From Larix kaempferi (Eukaryota; Streptophyta; Pinopsida; Pinales; Pinaceae): a stretch of DNA of 64,000 nucleotides. Location: positions 668,001-732,000 of the forward strand of contig BSBM01000386.1 of NCBI GenBank assembly GCA_027924585.1, given 5' to 3'. The translations under genes were made by a program, and so were the position numbers. Under the pieces are notes generated by a model. The model saw only the letters and a list, made by a program, of their open reading frames with translations, did no database searches and was not told where the DNA came from. Position 1 is the first letter of the stretch, and each line of letters starts with the position of its first letter. Shown here piece by piece: positions 11,496 to 21,650 of this stretch.

Positions 11496-12100
11496 CCTCC
11501 CTTCGACCATCTTCAGAGCCCTTCTCCTCACACACTCCACCTACGCCTCCCCTCCACCTGCGCCGTCCCTTCGTCCTCATTCCTGCACCTTCCGCGTCCT
11601 CGCTCCAACTCCTCCCGTGCTCACCCTCTCCCGGCCACACTCCTACCAACTGACCCCCCCTGCACCCTCTCCTCCCCACCCCCTCCACGCTGCCCTCACT
11701 CCTCCCTCCCACTGCCTTACCTCCTACCTCCCACACGCCTTCATCTCCACATTCACGCCTCCTCACACCCACGCAGCGCCTGCTCATCCAACTCCGGTTG
11801 TCGCGCCCTTCCATACACACTCTGCACACGCCACCTTCGTGCCATCACACGCCTTCCCCTCTCCCTCTCCATCGATGAGGCTCCCATCCTACGACTCCAA
11901 TCCATTCCACTCCTTCACGCCACCTGCTCCTCCCCAGCCACGACATCCTTCGCCTCCATCGCCACCCTTCCAACCAAGCCTCTTTCACGTCCACCCCTCC
12001 GCCATTACTCTGTCCACCCCTCCGCCATACTGCCTGCTATCCATTCCACACTACCTTCTCTCCCCATCTCCATCGTCCTTTCAAAACCTAATTTCCTTCC
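11300..12100 (+). other. second C-rich low-complexity tract
   Basis: The composition matches 9680-10560 (runs of ctcc, ccac and cacct). All frames on this strand are open by chance because T-initial stops need A and G, which are rare here. An AT-rich stretch to about 12350 follows. I read this as a second copy of the element leader. Confidence 0.6.
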
Positions 12101-12527
12101 TGTCAAAAATATATTATAATAATTTTATTGTTGTTTAAATAATTTTATTATAGTATTTTTTCTACAACATTATCCATTTACAACTATATATTATACTAAT
12201 AATATTGTTATTGTTTAAATAATATATATTATTATCCTATTTTCAAAACCCAAAAACTCTCATAAAAAAAAAATATTATTATTATTGTTAATAATAATAA
12301 TTATCTAATAATTATTGCAATTATTACTTTATAAAGAAATGCTCAAGAAAGAGAGTTAACTAAAAGTCAAAAAAAAATCAAAGACAAGTTATCGCCAAAG
12401 AAGCCGAATACCACTTATCGACGAGGAATTCAATATCTAAGAAGAGTAGAGATATCAAAAGAACCAGATTGGGAGGTTATTACACCTTTTTGGTGTCTAC
12501 TTATCATCAAAAAAAAGGATAATCTTT

Positions 12528-13630
12528 TTGTCAAAAGAAAATCAAGTCAAAGTTAGACTATCTATCGTCGAAGAAGTCAAAGACAATTTATCGTCGAAGA
12601 AGTCAAAATCAAAGGAAGACAAACTCAAAAAAAAAATTCAGAGACCATCTATAGTCCAGAACGAGCATCTAACGTTGAAGAAGTCAGAAACCATGGAAGA
12701 CGAATTGCGATTACAAATAGAAAAATTAGAAACAAAGTTAAAACGTTATCGAAAAGATAATGAAGAATTGCGCGACATAAATAACAGTTCAGAAATAAGA
12801 ATTGAATTACAAGCAAGGTACAATGAAATAAAAATCTCTGACTAGGGAAGGTGTATAGAAAAATTGTATGCACAAATTGATGAATTAAAAGCCGAAAATG
12901 AATTCAATCAGAGGTTAGGAAATCAAGATATAAATAAGGAAATAAATAATTACGAAGTAGAAATACGCTTGAACAAGATCCTTAACGACAAGGATGAAGA
13001 ACTGAAGCAGATACGACATAATTTAGGAGATCAAGAATCAAAGGTCGACCAATGTTGAAAACAGATAAAATTTCTTCAACATCAAAATGACGACTCTAAA
13101 AAGGCACACAAACTGGAGATCGCAATGAATAATAAAACACTATCCAACAATTCCGAAGAAATTTTCAGATTAAGAAATCATAACAAGACACTGGTCACAA
13201 AAATTAAGAAGTTGAAAAATAGTCGGAAGACATTGAAGGAAAACTTCTAGACAAGCAGGAAGAAAATAGTTGTATCAGAAGTCATAATGAAGATATTAAG
13301 GAATAACTTAAGAAGTCTGAAGATGACAGAAAATTGCAAGTCGAATTAATTAAGAAGTTTCAAAATGATAACAGGCACTTAGAAAACAAGTTGGAAAAGA
13401 TACAGAACGAAACCTTAAAACCTCAAGAGACGAAAACAAAACTTCCAGCTCATATCAATGCTCAAAAGACGACACTCATAAAAGAAAATGAAATTGTGAA
13501 AATTCCCTATCGACACCCCAACCATAAAAATCGATATTCTAAAAAGTGGGAAATGTCGAAAGATAATGGTATCAAAGCTCTTGACGACAGATCAGTAGGG
13601 AATCCCAGTAGTCAACAACAAATCAATTAG
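12528..13630 (+). pseudogene. coiled-coil protein of the LTR element (copy 2, full length, interrupted)
   Basis: The frame starts at 12528 and is broken by a TAG at 12843, a TGA at about 13056 and a deletion near 13230. It can be followed to 'SVGNPSSQQQIN' and the stop at 13630. It begins with basic Ser/Lys-rich repeats, then heptad-rich coil ('MEDELRLQIEKLETKLKR', 'IDELKAENEFNQRLGNQ'). From about 13000 it is nearly identical to copy 1. A full protein of roughly 360 residues is implied, almost all predicted coil with no catalytic motif. It ends about 150 bases before the 3' LTR, the place where pol would end in a normal element. Confidence 0.6.
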
Positions 13631-13776
13631 GGATGGATTGACCCATCCACATATCGGAAGTTATGCTCTACACTTAGCAGTTTGTATCGACATGTTTCAT
13701 CAGCCACAGCGTCACAAGGAACGATACGACAACATTATAAGGCTTTGAGGACAAAGCCTTTCTAAGAGAGTGGCAA

Positions 13777-14007
13777 TGCTATGAACATAAAAGTAAATAA
13801 TTAATAATAAACATAATTAATTATACTTAAAAATGAAAGGGCATGACCTTTCATTCACAATGCCCAAGCCTTATTTAATAGGTGGGTTATCAACCATTGT
13901 AATCATCTTTTATCTATTCAATATTATTATATCTGTTATTCATGGCATATTTAATTTACCAGGTCTTTTGGTAACTTGATTGTATGAAAGAATAATTATT
14001 CACTTCA
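13777..14007 (+). repeat. 3' LTR of the coiled-coil element
   Basis: This 231-bp copy ends ATTCACTTCA and is followed by the target duplication TCCAC. The preceding 'ctaagagagtggcaa' (13762-13776) is the likely polypurine tract. Confidence 0.93.
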
Positions 14008-14281
14008 TCCACTATAAACGAATATTTGGGCTCTTTTTATAGGAGAATCCACACAAAAAGTCTGCTAAAAGGTCCTTTCCTTATAGTGCATCAACTTCCT
14101 AGGGTTGCGATTTTCATATACATATTCAATTTAGGGCATTTCTTGGGAAGTGGTTGAAAATGCACCATAAGTTAAAGACCTGCAAACTAGCAAGTTGTTG
14201 GACCATTTTTTAGTCAATGGTAGGTTTGGGTGGCAACCTGTATCCACTTGAATCATCAACCTACACAATCATCAAAATATC

Positions 14282-14667
14282 ATGGTTTGGAGGAAGAATT
14301 ATACCAAATCCTATGTCGAGAACATTCCTTCAAATCGTGTTAACTGGATAGAAACCAATATTGAAATCTATGTGCTCACCTTCGAGTGTAAAAGTGTAAA
14401 TCATATTCAAGATCTCTCTCCAAGTGATGATGATCAAGTTTGGCATATGAAATTCAACAGTGCTATCTATAATTTTGGAAATTCCATTCGTATTGTTGTA
14501 TACTCCCCTACCATCAAGGTTCTCCAGCATGCTTATAGATCGAACTTCACATGCATGAATAATGTGTCTAAATCTGAGGCATTATGCCTTGGTTTAGACA
14601 TTTCTCAGATAGCAGGCTATACACACTTGAATGTATACGGTGATTCTAAGTTGATCATCAAATTGGT
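14282..14667 (+). pseudogene. Tat-like gypsy element Y: archaeal-type RNase H, N-terminal part
   Basis: The translation aligns by motif with the extra RNase H of Tat/Ogre/Retand-like gypsy elements. The usual 'FDGA' is 'FNSA' (first catalytic Asp lost), 'NNVAEYEAL' is 'NNVSKSEAL', and the late 'GDSKLII' is kept. The open frame continues to 14755, but residues beyond 14667 are encoded by the LTR of element X. The true continuation is at 52075. Between 14013 and 14281 nothing is recognisable. Confidence 0.8.
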
Positions 14668-14937
14668 TGTTGGGACAGGAAATAGAATCAACAAAAGGGA
14701 AAATATTTTGAAAGAGATTAGAGATGGTGTCAAAAGACACTGTAATTTCACTTAAGCGCTAGATCAATGATCGCAATTGTGATGATAGTCTGATCAAGAA
14801 GATCATCTATAAATAGGTTTGGGAAGGATCCCAACCCAAAAATCCTGGGACCAAATGTCCATAAAAGGTGGATTAAATAAATCCAAAGTGGTTATAAGCT
14901 GACAAGATGAGGGTACAATGGACCATAGGTTCCAACA
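14668..14937 (-). repeat. 3' LTR of X
   Basis: The plus-strand view runs TGTTGGGAC...GGTTCCAACA. It matches the right LTR along its whole length with moderate divergence. Confidence 0.88.
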
Positions 14938-16037
14938 CCCCCTCGTAAACTCGGCTTGAAGGAAAGAACAAATTATACAACATCCCCCCTTAATTTGATA
15001 TGAACTACAAGACATGGTATAGTAATACTCCTAAAGAAGTCTGAAACATTGTCACCTTTGTCATAAAAATCAATGTATTCATCCAAACATTTGGAAACAT
15101 TGATGTCCAAATACAGTCTTAGTCGGTCAATTGACTAGTCAACAAAACAACACAATACAATCGAGTAGTTTCCTAGCCACAAGTGAAACAAGTATAGGTA
15201 GTCTTTTTCTATCAATATAGTCTCTACCCATCTGGAAATCAAGTACTCACAACAGTACTCAATAATATCTCCCAAGAAATAATCCAGTTGAACATAGTTC
15301 AGTCGGTCCAGTCAATTCAACAAGAAACATTCAAGTCAACAACAGTTGCGTTTACACATCAAATAGCTTCAATATATTCAATTTGTCCCCCCTTAAACAT
15401 AATTAAGGGATAATCAAATATCTATCACAACAATAATATTCAAAACTCGGTCGACAAATAATCTAGTCAAAACATCGATCGACAGTCACTAGTGGTCGAA
15501 GCTTAGTCAACGACATTCTAGTCGATACTCTAGTCGTCTACCATCACTTAGTCGAGTCTCAATCAGGCATTCTTAAATCAATATCAGTCGAAAATTATCT
15601 CCAGTCGAGCTATCTGTCGACATCCAACTTCGGTCAATCCTTAGTCGACCACTTCCAAAGCAATCAAAAGCATGCGACAAGATCATTATACAGTAGTACA
15701 ATTGAACATACACACCGATATGATGTCCTCAAACACTTGTTCAAATGATTCCATGACCATTCATCAATCCAACCACAATCTATCCGAGTAGTTGGTACTA
15801 GTCTATGGTTCTACCTTTCACGTATTTTATGTAAAGTTCCGAAAGAATAGTTGCTATATTTCCAAGAATTTTGGGGAAATTCCTTCAATTCTTCTAATGA
15901 GGATGCCTATATGGCACAAATTTTTGTTTTGATGGAACGGGGGATGGAGGCTCAGGTTCTGGTTCACTGACGAGATCATACTAACCTTGAACATCATCAT
16001 CAATGTCAATTGCAACAATGTTCTCAATGTATGGCTT
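14938..16037 (-). other. internal sequence of X, GTCGA-rich, no intact ORF
   Basis: From about 15120 to 15680 the motifs agtcga, agtcgg and agtcaa recur every few tens of bases. From 15850 to 16030 the minus strand has a broken Glu/Pro-rich stretch ('SEPEP...PSPVPSKQKFV') like the hinge between integrase and RT in copia pol. No other coding is seen. Confidence 0.55.
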
Positions 16038-16518
16038 ATCGGTGGAGTCATCAATGCACAAGTAACTGTCAACTGTCAGTCAGACTGAGTCTAACTGAGT
16101 GTGGTAGGTGTAATTGATTGTAACTGGCACATGGAGACACTAACTGAATGAAGGAGGCTCAGTGGAGGGTGCATGAGGAGCTAACTGGAGTTAGAATGGG
16201 CAGTCAAGTCTCACTGGAGGTCCATCGGAGTGATATAGTCAGTTGAGAGTCAGTCTAGCCTTAAATCAAGGAAAGAACTGAAGATAACTGAATGTTAGGT
16301 AAGGAAGGGCGCCTTTCTCATGCAGTAGGTGAAAGGAGGGTGCACTAAGCTCTAGGAGGGTTGAAACTGAGTAGAAGGAAGCTCCGGGGGCTGGCTAACT
16401 GAGGGCTAGGTGCTGGGACTGATGACTGGGATGCATGCAAATGCATGCAAACCCTAAAAGTGCATGCATGACTGAAAATGCTGCTAGGACTAGGATGGAG
16501 TATAGGAATATCCTAACA
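16038..16518 (-). repeat. truncated 3' LTR of copia B
   Basis: It matches the right LTR from 'atcggtggagtcatcaatg' onward to the terminal CCTAACA. The remaining roughly 340 bp of LTR are absent, and X sequence begins at once. Confidence 0.85.
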
Positions 16519-16532
16519 CCCCCCCTTAATCC
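16519..16532 (-). promoter_or_regulatory. polypurine tract of copia B
   Basis: The minus strand reads GGATTAAGGGGGGG directly before TGTTAGG of the LTR. The same tract occurs in copia A. Confidence 0.85.
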
Positions 16533-16702
16533 ATCCTGGGCCTTGGTAACTAAGACCAAAGGTCACCCAATACAATGAATAATAACAGTCAATAAAACAA
16601 GGAAATGGGGAAAACCTCATGGGAAAAATACCCCCCCTCAAAATAGACGGTAAGGCACACACAAAAATAAATGCTCCAAACTCAAGCAGGTGTGATGCTT
16701 GG

Positions 16703-17401
16703 TCATGTGTCTGGAAGTATCTTCTTCTTGGGAAGAAGTGGATCATGCTCAGAAAGCATGTGCTTGTAGTTGCTCTTCAGATCGAATGTGATGAGAACAA
16801 ATCCAAAAGTATGAGGATGATCCTTGAACCTGTGATTCGAATCAGTTGAGGTGGGATCAAATCTATGAATGTTCAGATAGTCTTTTGTCTTCTCCTTCGA
16901 ACCATCATGGGTGATATTATGCCAAAAAGAACCATCAAATAATAATGATTGCTTGGAATCCAAATCAGCTCCAAGACTTGATAAATGGTTTCTTGAGATC
17001 TCCTTTGAACCAGCAGGGGTGAGATCAAAACCATCATGTGCATGAGAAATTATCCCAAGTAGTAATTGCTTAGAATCCAAATTAGATCCAAGACTTGAAT
17101 CATGGTTTCTTGAGCTCTCCTTTGAACCATAAGAGGTGAGATCAAAACCAGTAAATGCATGAGAAATTATCCCAAGTGAATGGCCATGGTTTCTTGAGAT
17201 CTCCTTTGAACCAGCAGGGGTGAGATCAAAACCATGATGTGCATGAGAAATTATCCCAAGCGAATGGCAATGGTTTCTTGAGATCTCCTTTGAACCAGCA
17301 GGGGTGAGATCAAAACCATGATGTGCATGAGAAATTATCCCAAGCGAATGGCAATGGCCATATTCTTCAATAACCGTATGAAAGCATGGAATAATGATCA
17401 T
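16703..17401 (-). CDS. tandem-repeat ORF of copia B
   Basis: The 232-codon frame starts three bases after the stop of the gag ORF and in the same frame, so one readthrough event would fuse them. Four units of about 28 residues occupy most of it, with the core 'GIISHAHHGFDLTPAGSKE'. Two units carry an 11-residue extension of the type 'SSLGSNLDSKQ'. The non-repeat end has no recognised domain. The frame stays open although the element is old; because units of 84 and 117 bp are multiples of three, repeat turnover keeps the frame. No function can be assigned. Confidence 0.5.
   Translation of the reverse strand: MIIIPCFHTVIEEYGHCHSLGIISHAHHGFDLTPAGSKEISRNHCHSLGIISHAHHGFDLTPAGSKEISRNHGHSLGIISHAFTGFDLTSYGSKESSRNHDSSLGSNLDSKQLLLGIISHAHDGFDLTPAGSKEISRNHLSSLGADLDSKQSLLFDGSFWHNITHDGSKEKTKDYLNIHRFDPTSTDSNHRFKDHPHTFGFVLITFDLKSNYKHMLSEHDPLLPKKKILPDT
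16986..17354 (-). repeat. coding tandem repeat in copia B, 84/117-bp units
   Basis: The landmark 'tggtttcttgag' recurs at 16986, 17103, 17187 and 17271, with the next period point at 17355. This gives spacings of 117, 84, 84 and 84 bp. The longer spacing carries a 33-bp insert. The two right-hand copies are almost identical. Confidence 0.9.
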
Positions 17402-17404
17402 ATA

Positions 17405-18010
17405 TTAGTAAATAAGAGGTGATTGCTTGAGGAGAGCGAATGCATTACCTCCAATAGCTGATTTGAACTCTGAAACATTCAATAGATCATGATGCAGACC
17501 AACAGACTCTGGTGCAAGAGAGGATTTAGGACCTTCTGCAATATCTAGAGTATGAGCTGGCACAGAAAGAGAAGAAATTTGGAGCATGAGTGTAGAATCT
17601 GCAAGTTCTTCTTCTTTGTGGCTAACTTCAATATGAGATGTGTTTGATACTGGTTCATAATCAATGAGATCATCAAGGAGGGCGAATGCATCACTTTGCT
17701 TGCTCTTGAAGGGGTTTGGACCAAATCCTTCATTCTGTCTGCTGAATCTTTCATCCAGATGGGCCCATAGCTCTTTTGGAGTTTCAACATCATCAATTAT
17801 TTGGTACATTATGTAATCAGGCATAGCAAGCATCATCCTTCCAAAGGCCATGTCACCTTTATTCAACCAGTCAATCTTCTTTCCAGAGGATTCGAACTCT
17901 CTTTCAAAATAACAATCAAAGAGATCATGGCTCTTCAAATATGCTATCATTTTTGGTTTCCATTCATCATAGTTGAATGAAGAAAGAGGAGGTATTTCTT
18001 CTGAATACAT
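17405..18010 (-). CDS. copia B gag (UBN2-type), shortened
   Basis: Residues 1-90 look like the gag domain of plant copia elements ('FNYDEWKPKMIAYL', 'VETPKELWAHLDERF'). After about residue 90 the usual helices and the CCHC knuckle are missing. They are replaced by acidic, Ser-rich sequence containing two 'DAFALL'-like repeats. No protease follows. It is 201 residues, against roughly 300 or more for a normal copia gag. It is intact from ATG to TAA, which is notable beside the damaged elements around it. Confidence 0.75.
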   Translation of the reverse strand: MYSEEIPPLSSFNYDEWKPKMIAYLKSHDLFDCYFEREFESSGKKIDWLNKGDMAFGRMMLAMPDYIMYQIIDDVETPKELWAHLDERFSRQNEGFGPNPFKSKQSDAFALLDDLIDYEPVSNTSHIEVSHKEEELADSTLMLQISSLSVPAHTLDIAEGPKSSLAPESVGLHHDLLNVSEFKSAIGGNAFALLKQSPLIY

Positions 18011-18162
18011 TGAAGCTGTAGAAGACCTGCAAAAACAATAGAGAATATCTGCAACTGCTACTGTTGCAAAAATGTAGAAACTGCTGCAACTGCTACACTC
18101 GAAATCTTGATAATAACCTGCAAAAAACTCTCAGAAATGGAGATAAACAATACTCTCAACAT

Positions 18163-18174
18163 GCTCTGATACCA
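18163..18174 (-). promoter_or_regulatory. primer-binding site of copia B, initiator tRNA-Met type
   Basis: The minus strand reads TGGTATCAGAGC immediately after the LTR end. Confidence 0.92.
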
Positions 18175-18995
18175 TGTGAAAATCCTCACAGTAGATCTAA
18201 GAGATGATGTATACCTCACAAGAGTAATTATAATTAAGCAGGAAGATAGAAGAAGAGTGGTCAATGCAGTATAATGAGCAACGGAATAATAATACAGTAG
18301 AACTTGGATAGAAGCAAAAATACTTCACACACACTAATTAATTAATCACAATATGGACAAATAAATAGTACAATGCATGAGGATTCGAATGCCTAAGGTG
18401 GCAATTCGAATTAGCCTTCATGGAGTGATCAAAAGATCACTAGAGTGTCATCGGAGCACAACTAGTAGTCTATCTCATCATCGGTGGAGTCATCAATGCA
18501 CATGTAACTATCAACCGCCAGTCAAACTGAGTCTAACTGAGTGTGGTAGGTGTAACTGATTGTAATTGGAACATGGAGACACTAACTGAATGAAGGAAGC
18601 TCAGTGGAGGGCACATGAGGAGCTAACTGGAGTTAGAATGGGCAGTCAAGTCTCACTGGAGGTCCATCGGAGTGATACATTCAATTGAGAGTCAGTCTAG
18701 CCTTAAATCAAGGAAAGAACTAAAGATAACTGAGTGGTAGGTAAGGAAGGGCACCTTTCTCATGCAGTAGGTGAAAGGAGGGCGCACTAAGTCCTAGGAG
18801 GGCTGAAACTGAGTGGGAGGAAGCTCCAGGGGCTAGCTAACTGAGGGCTAGGTGCTGGGACTGATGACTGGGATGCATGCAAATGCATGCAAACCCTAAA
18901 TAATGCATGCAAACCCTAAAAGTGCATGCATGACTGAAAATGAAAATAATGAAAATGATGCTAGGAATAGGATGGAGTATAGGAATATCCTAACA
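18175..18995 (-). repeat. 5' LTR of copia B
   Basis: This 821-bp repeat begins TGTTAGGATATTCC on the minus strand and ends ...TTTTCACA. It contains the tandem 'atgcatgcaaaccctaaa' near 18875-18920. The flanking TCAAT (18996-19000) would be the target duplication. Confidence 0.9.
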
Positions 18996-19075
18996 TCAAT
19001 TGGTAGCTCCAGTGCATGCAGTCGAAAAACTTGTCAACTATCCAATCACAAGCCAAGCAATTTGTTGATCGAACA

Positions 19076-19576
19076 TGTAATACCCCCATTTTGACCCTCA
19101 GAATTATTAGCTAGATATGTAAATATTGTGGACACACGATGTATGATTCCTAGCATGGAGCTCAAGGCCAAGGAACCTCTAGTGAATGTTCAACTTAGAA
19201 AGTAAAGTATTTTATATTTTGTTGGCATGTGTTAGTCAGCCATGGAAAAATGTAAAAACCATGTAAATATTTATAATACAATTAAAAGTCCAAGAGTTGG
19301 TTATGGAGGCAACAAAAATGAGGGGGTTGTGTTTATCCACTAGGGAGAGGAGACGAGTGTGTGGGATTAAATCCTTTGTTTCCAAGTGTCATATTGATAA
19401 CCCATGTGACATGAATGGTAAGCAACTACCCAAGTTAGTTGATCTTTAATTCTGTTGTAAGAAGATTGTTGAGAAGTCAACTTATGAATTTAATGGAGCA
19501 CAGGTTGAGCTCAGAAATTCGTATGGTTGAGTATGGGCTTAATTTTGGGTACAAAAACGTTAATTTCCTTCATGGG
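19076..19576 (+). repeat. 5' LTR of G, first part
   Basis: It aligns with 29830-30290 of the 3' LTR; a segment at about 19318-19355 is absent from the 3' copy. It stops abruptly at the first base of copia A. Confidence 0.9.
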
Positions 19577-20345
19577 TGTCAGGATATTCCTATACTCCAT
19601 CCTAGTCCTCCTAGCATTTCTGTCATTTTCATTTTCAGTCATGCATGTAAAATTAGGGTTTGCATGCATCCTAGTCATGAGTACCAGCACCTAGCCCTCA
19701 GCAAACTAGCCCCCAGAGCTTCTTTCAGATCAGTTTCAGCTCTCCTAGAGCTTAGTGCGCCCTCCTTTCACCTACTGCATGAGAAGGGCGCCTTTCTTCA
19801 CCTACCAGTCCAGTTTGGTTCAGTTATCTTTAGTTCTTTCCTTGATTTAAGGATTCACAGACTCCTAACTGACCTTACCACTCCGATGGACCTCCAGTGT
19901 GACTAGACAGCCTGTTCTGACTCTAGTTAACTCCATCTACGCCCTTCACTGAGCCTCCTTCACTACATTAGTGCTTCCATATGCCAGTTACATCAACCAC
20001 ACTCAGTTAGACTCAGTTTGACTCCCGGTTGACCATTACTTGTGCATTGATGACTTCACTGATGAGAAGGTGGACTCCTAGTTATGCATTGATGACTCTC
20101 CACTGATTATGGATCTGTGCATGAAGGCTAATTCGAATTCCACCTAGTGAATTCGAATCCTCATACTCAACATTGTATATTTACCAGTTTATTATTCAGT
20201 TTAATGTAACATGTGTAATTATTCTACCTCTATTCGAGCTCCTTTGGATCTATGTTCTATTGCTTGTCTCTTCTTCTATTATTCCTAAATTATTTCATTG
20301 TGAGGTTTACATCATCTATTTGGATCTTATGTGGGCAATTTCACA
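19577..20345 (+). repeat. 5' LTR of copia A
   Basis: TGTCAGGATATTCC to AATTTCACA, 769 bp, followed directly by the primer-binding site. It is related to the LTRs of copia B in inverted orientation. Confidence 0.92.
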
Positions 20346-20357
20346 TGGTATCAGAGC
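20346..20357 (+). promoter_or_regulatory. primer-binding site of copia A, initiator tRNA-Met type
   Basis: TGGTATCAGAGC follows the 5' LTR without a gap. Confidence 0.93.
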
Positions 20358-20474
20358 CATTTGAGAGTATATTCTACCTCCGTTCTTGAGAGTTTTTTGC
20401 AGGTATTTCGAAGTTCCAGTAGTTGTAGCAGCAGATTCAGCAGTTTCTATTTACACTTGTTCCAGCAGTAAAAG

Positions 20475-21650
20475 ATGAGCAATTCGAATGCTTCTCCTTC
20501 TCTTTCTCCCATGATCCTCACTCCCTTCAATTACTTCGAATGGAAGGGTGAGATGAAGATTCACTTGATGAACAAAGGGCTTCAAAGATTGGTTTATGAA
20601 AGAGATTCCATACCACATACAGCTGTAGAGAGAATCAAGCATCTAAACAAATTGGATGAAGCTTTTGGATTCATATGCCTTCATATGTCCAAAGATCTAT
20701 TGTTCCATGTTGAAGGATTGAAGTCTCCAAATGAGTTATGGACCAAATTGGAGAGTCTTTTTGGCAAACAAGATGGGCTAAGAGGCTACATGCTTGAAAA
20801 TGAATTGGTTGCCCTACAACCTAGCAATTTCGAGAGCATTCAAACATTCTTCTCAAAATTTAAGAATTTGGTTGTACAATGCAAGCATTGTGGCATCACT
20901 AAGAGTGATGAGCAATTGGTGCTTTCCATTTTGAGCAAACTTGGATCTCAATTTTCTGTCTTTGTATCTACTTTCCACTCTGGGCGAATGTCAATCCCTG
21001 GATGGAAGTTTCCTACCTTAGAAGCCTTCACTCAAGCCCTCATTCAAGAAGAGGACAAATTGTTTCAAATGGATGCCATCAAAACCTCCAAAGATCTAAC
21101 TCTTTTAGCTAGTGAAGCAAGTGGAGCGAATGCAAAAGGGAGGCAAAAAGACAAAGGCAAGAAGCCATCAAGATCCAAGAATGACAAACAAAAGAGACCA
21201 AATTGTTCCTACTGCAAGAGAGGAAACCATCCTGAGCATGCTTGCATGCACAAGAAGATTGATCTTCTAACCAAGCTTCTTGAACAAAACAAAATTGTTG
21301 TTCCAAAAGAAGCAAAGATCTCTGATTCTGGAAGTGGATCTGATGATTACCATGCATTGATGGCTGGTTTTTCAAAGACAAAATCCCTCCTCATAGATTT
21401 TGGAGCCTCCAACCACATGATTGCATCTAAAGAATTCTTCTCCTCTTTGGATCTCCAAGATGGGCCTACCATTCACATGGGAGACATCTCTCAGATTTCT
21501 GCCAAACGATTGGGTACAGTTCATATGGAGCATGGTAAGTTCAAAAATGTTTTATTTGTTCCTTCTCTTACAGCTAATTTGTTGTCAGTATATCAAATGA
21601 CTCATACAGGATCACCAAGACAAGTAATTTTTGGTCCAAACACAGAATAG
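20475..21650 (+). CDS. copia A gag-protease
   Basis: The 391-codon frame starts 117 bases after the primer site. Residues about 15-230 are the UBN2-type gag ('FNYFEWKGEMKIHL', 'KSPNELWTKLESLF'). A CCHC knuckle 'CSYCKRGNHPEHAC' (C-X2-C-X4-H-X4-C) lies near residue 250, preceded by a Lys/Arg-rich block. The protease region begins at about residue 310, but the usual 'DSGAS' active site reads 'DFGAS', so the protease is likely inactive. 'ANLLSVYQMT' marks its end. A TAG at 21648 ends the frame; similar sequence continues in frame to about 21854. Intact gag with dead protease and no pol fits a parasite of related elements. Confidence 0.9.
   Translation: MSNSNASPSLSPMILTPFNYFEWKGEMKIHLMNKGLQRLVYERDSIPHTAVERIKHLNKLDEAFGFICLHMSKDLLFHVEGLKSPNELWTKLESLFGKQDGLRGYMLENELVALQPSNFESIQTFFSKFKNLVVQCKHCGITKSDEQLVLSILSKLGSQFSVFVSTFHSGRMSIPGWKFPTLEAFTQALIQEEDKLFQMDAIKTSKDLTLLASEASGANAKGRQKDKGKKPSRSKNDKQKRPNCSYCKRGNHPEHACMHKKIDLLTKLLEQNKIVVPKEAKISDSGSGSDDYHALMAGFSKTKSLLIDFGASNHMIASKEFFSSLDLQDGPTIHMGDISQISAKRLGTVHMEHGKFKNVLFVPSLTANLLSVYQMTHTGSPRQVIFGPNTE

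Larger units (their letters stand above)
9434..14007 (+). mobile_element. complete non-autonomous LTR element encoding a coiled-coil protein
   Basis: Two 231-bp LTRs (9434-9664 and 13777-14007, about ten mismatches by eye) flank an internal region. A TGGTATCAGAGC primer-binding site at 9667 and a purine tract 'ctaagagagtggcaa' before the 3' LTR complete the signature. The duplication TCCAC at 9429-9433 and 14008-14012 is perfect. Inside are two C-rich tracts and two copies of a coiled-coil coding sequence. No gag zinc knuckle, protease, RT, RNase H or integrase motif was seen, so it must have been mobilised in trans. Confidence 0.92.
16038..18995 (-). mobile_element. copia B, non-autonomous copia element with truncated 3' LTR
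   Basis: On the minus strand, in order: 821-bp 5' LTR (18175-18995), TGGTATCAGAGC primer site, gag ORF, a second ORF built of tandem repeats, polypurine tract and a 481-bp partial 3' LTR. The end of the 3' LTR is missing, so no target duplication can be checked. It belongs to the same family as copia A (similar LTR, tract and pre-tract sequence) but in the opposite orientation. Confidence 0.88.

Noticed and set aside
11344-12138. 264-codon Pro/Ser ORF
   Set aside because: Same compositional artefact in the second C-rich tract.
14668-14755. C-terminal part of the 14282-14755 ORF as RNase H
   Set aside because: This part is encoded by the LTR of element X; the true continuation is at 52075.
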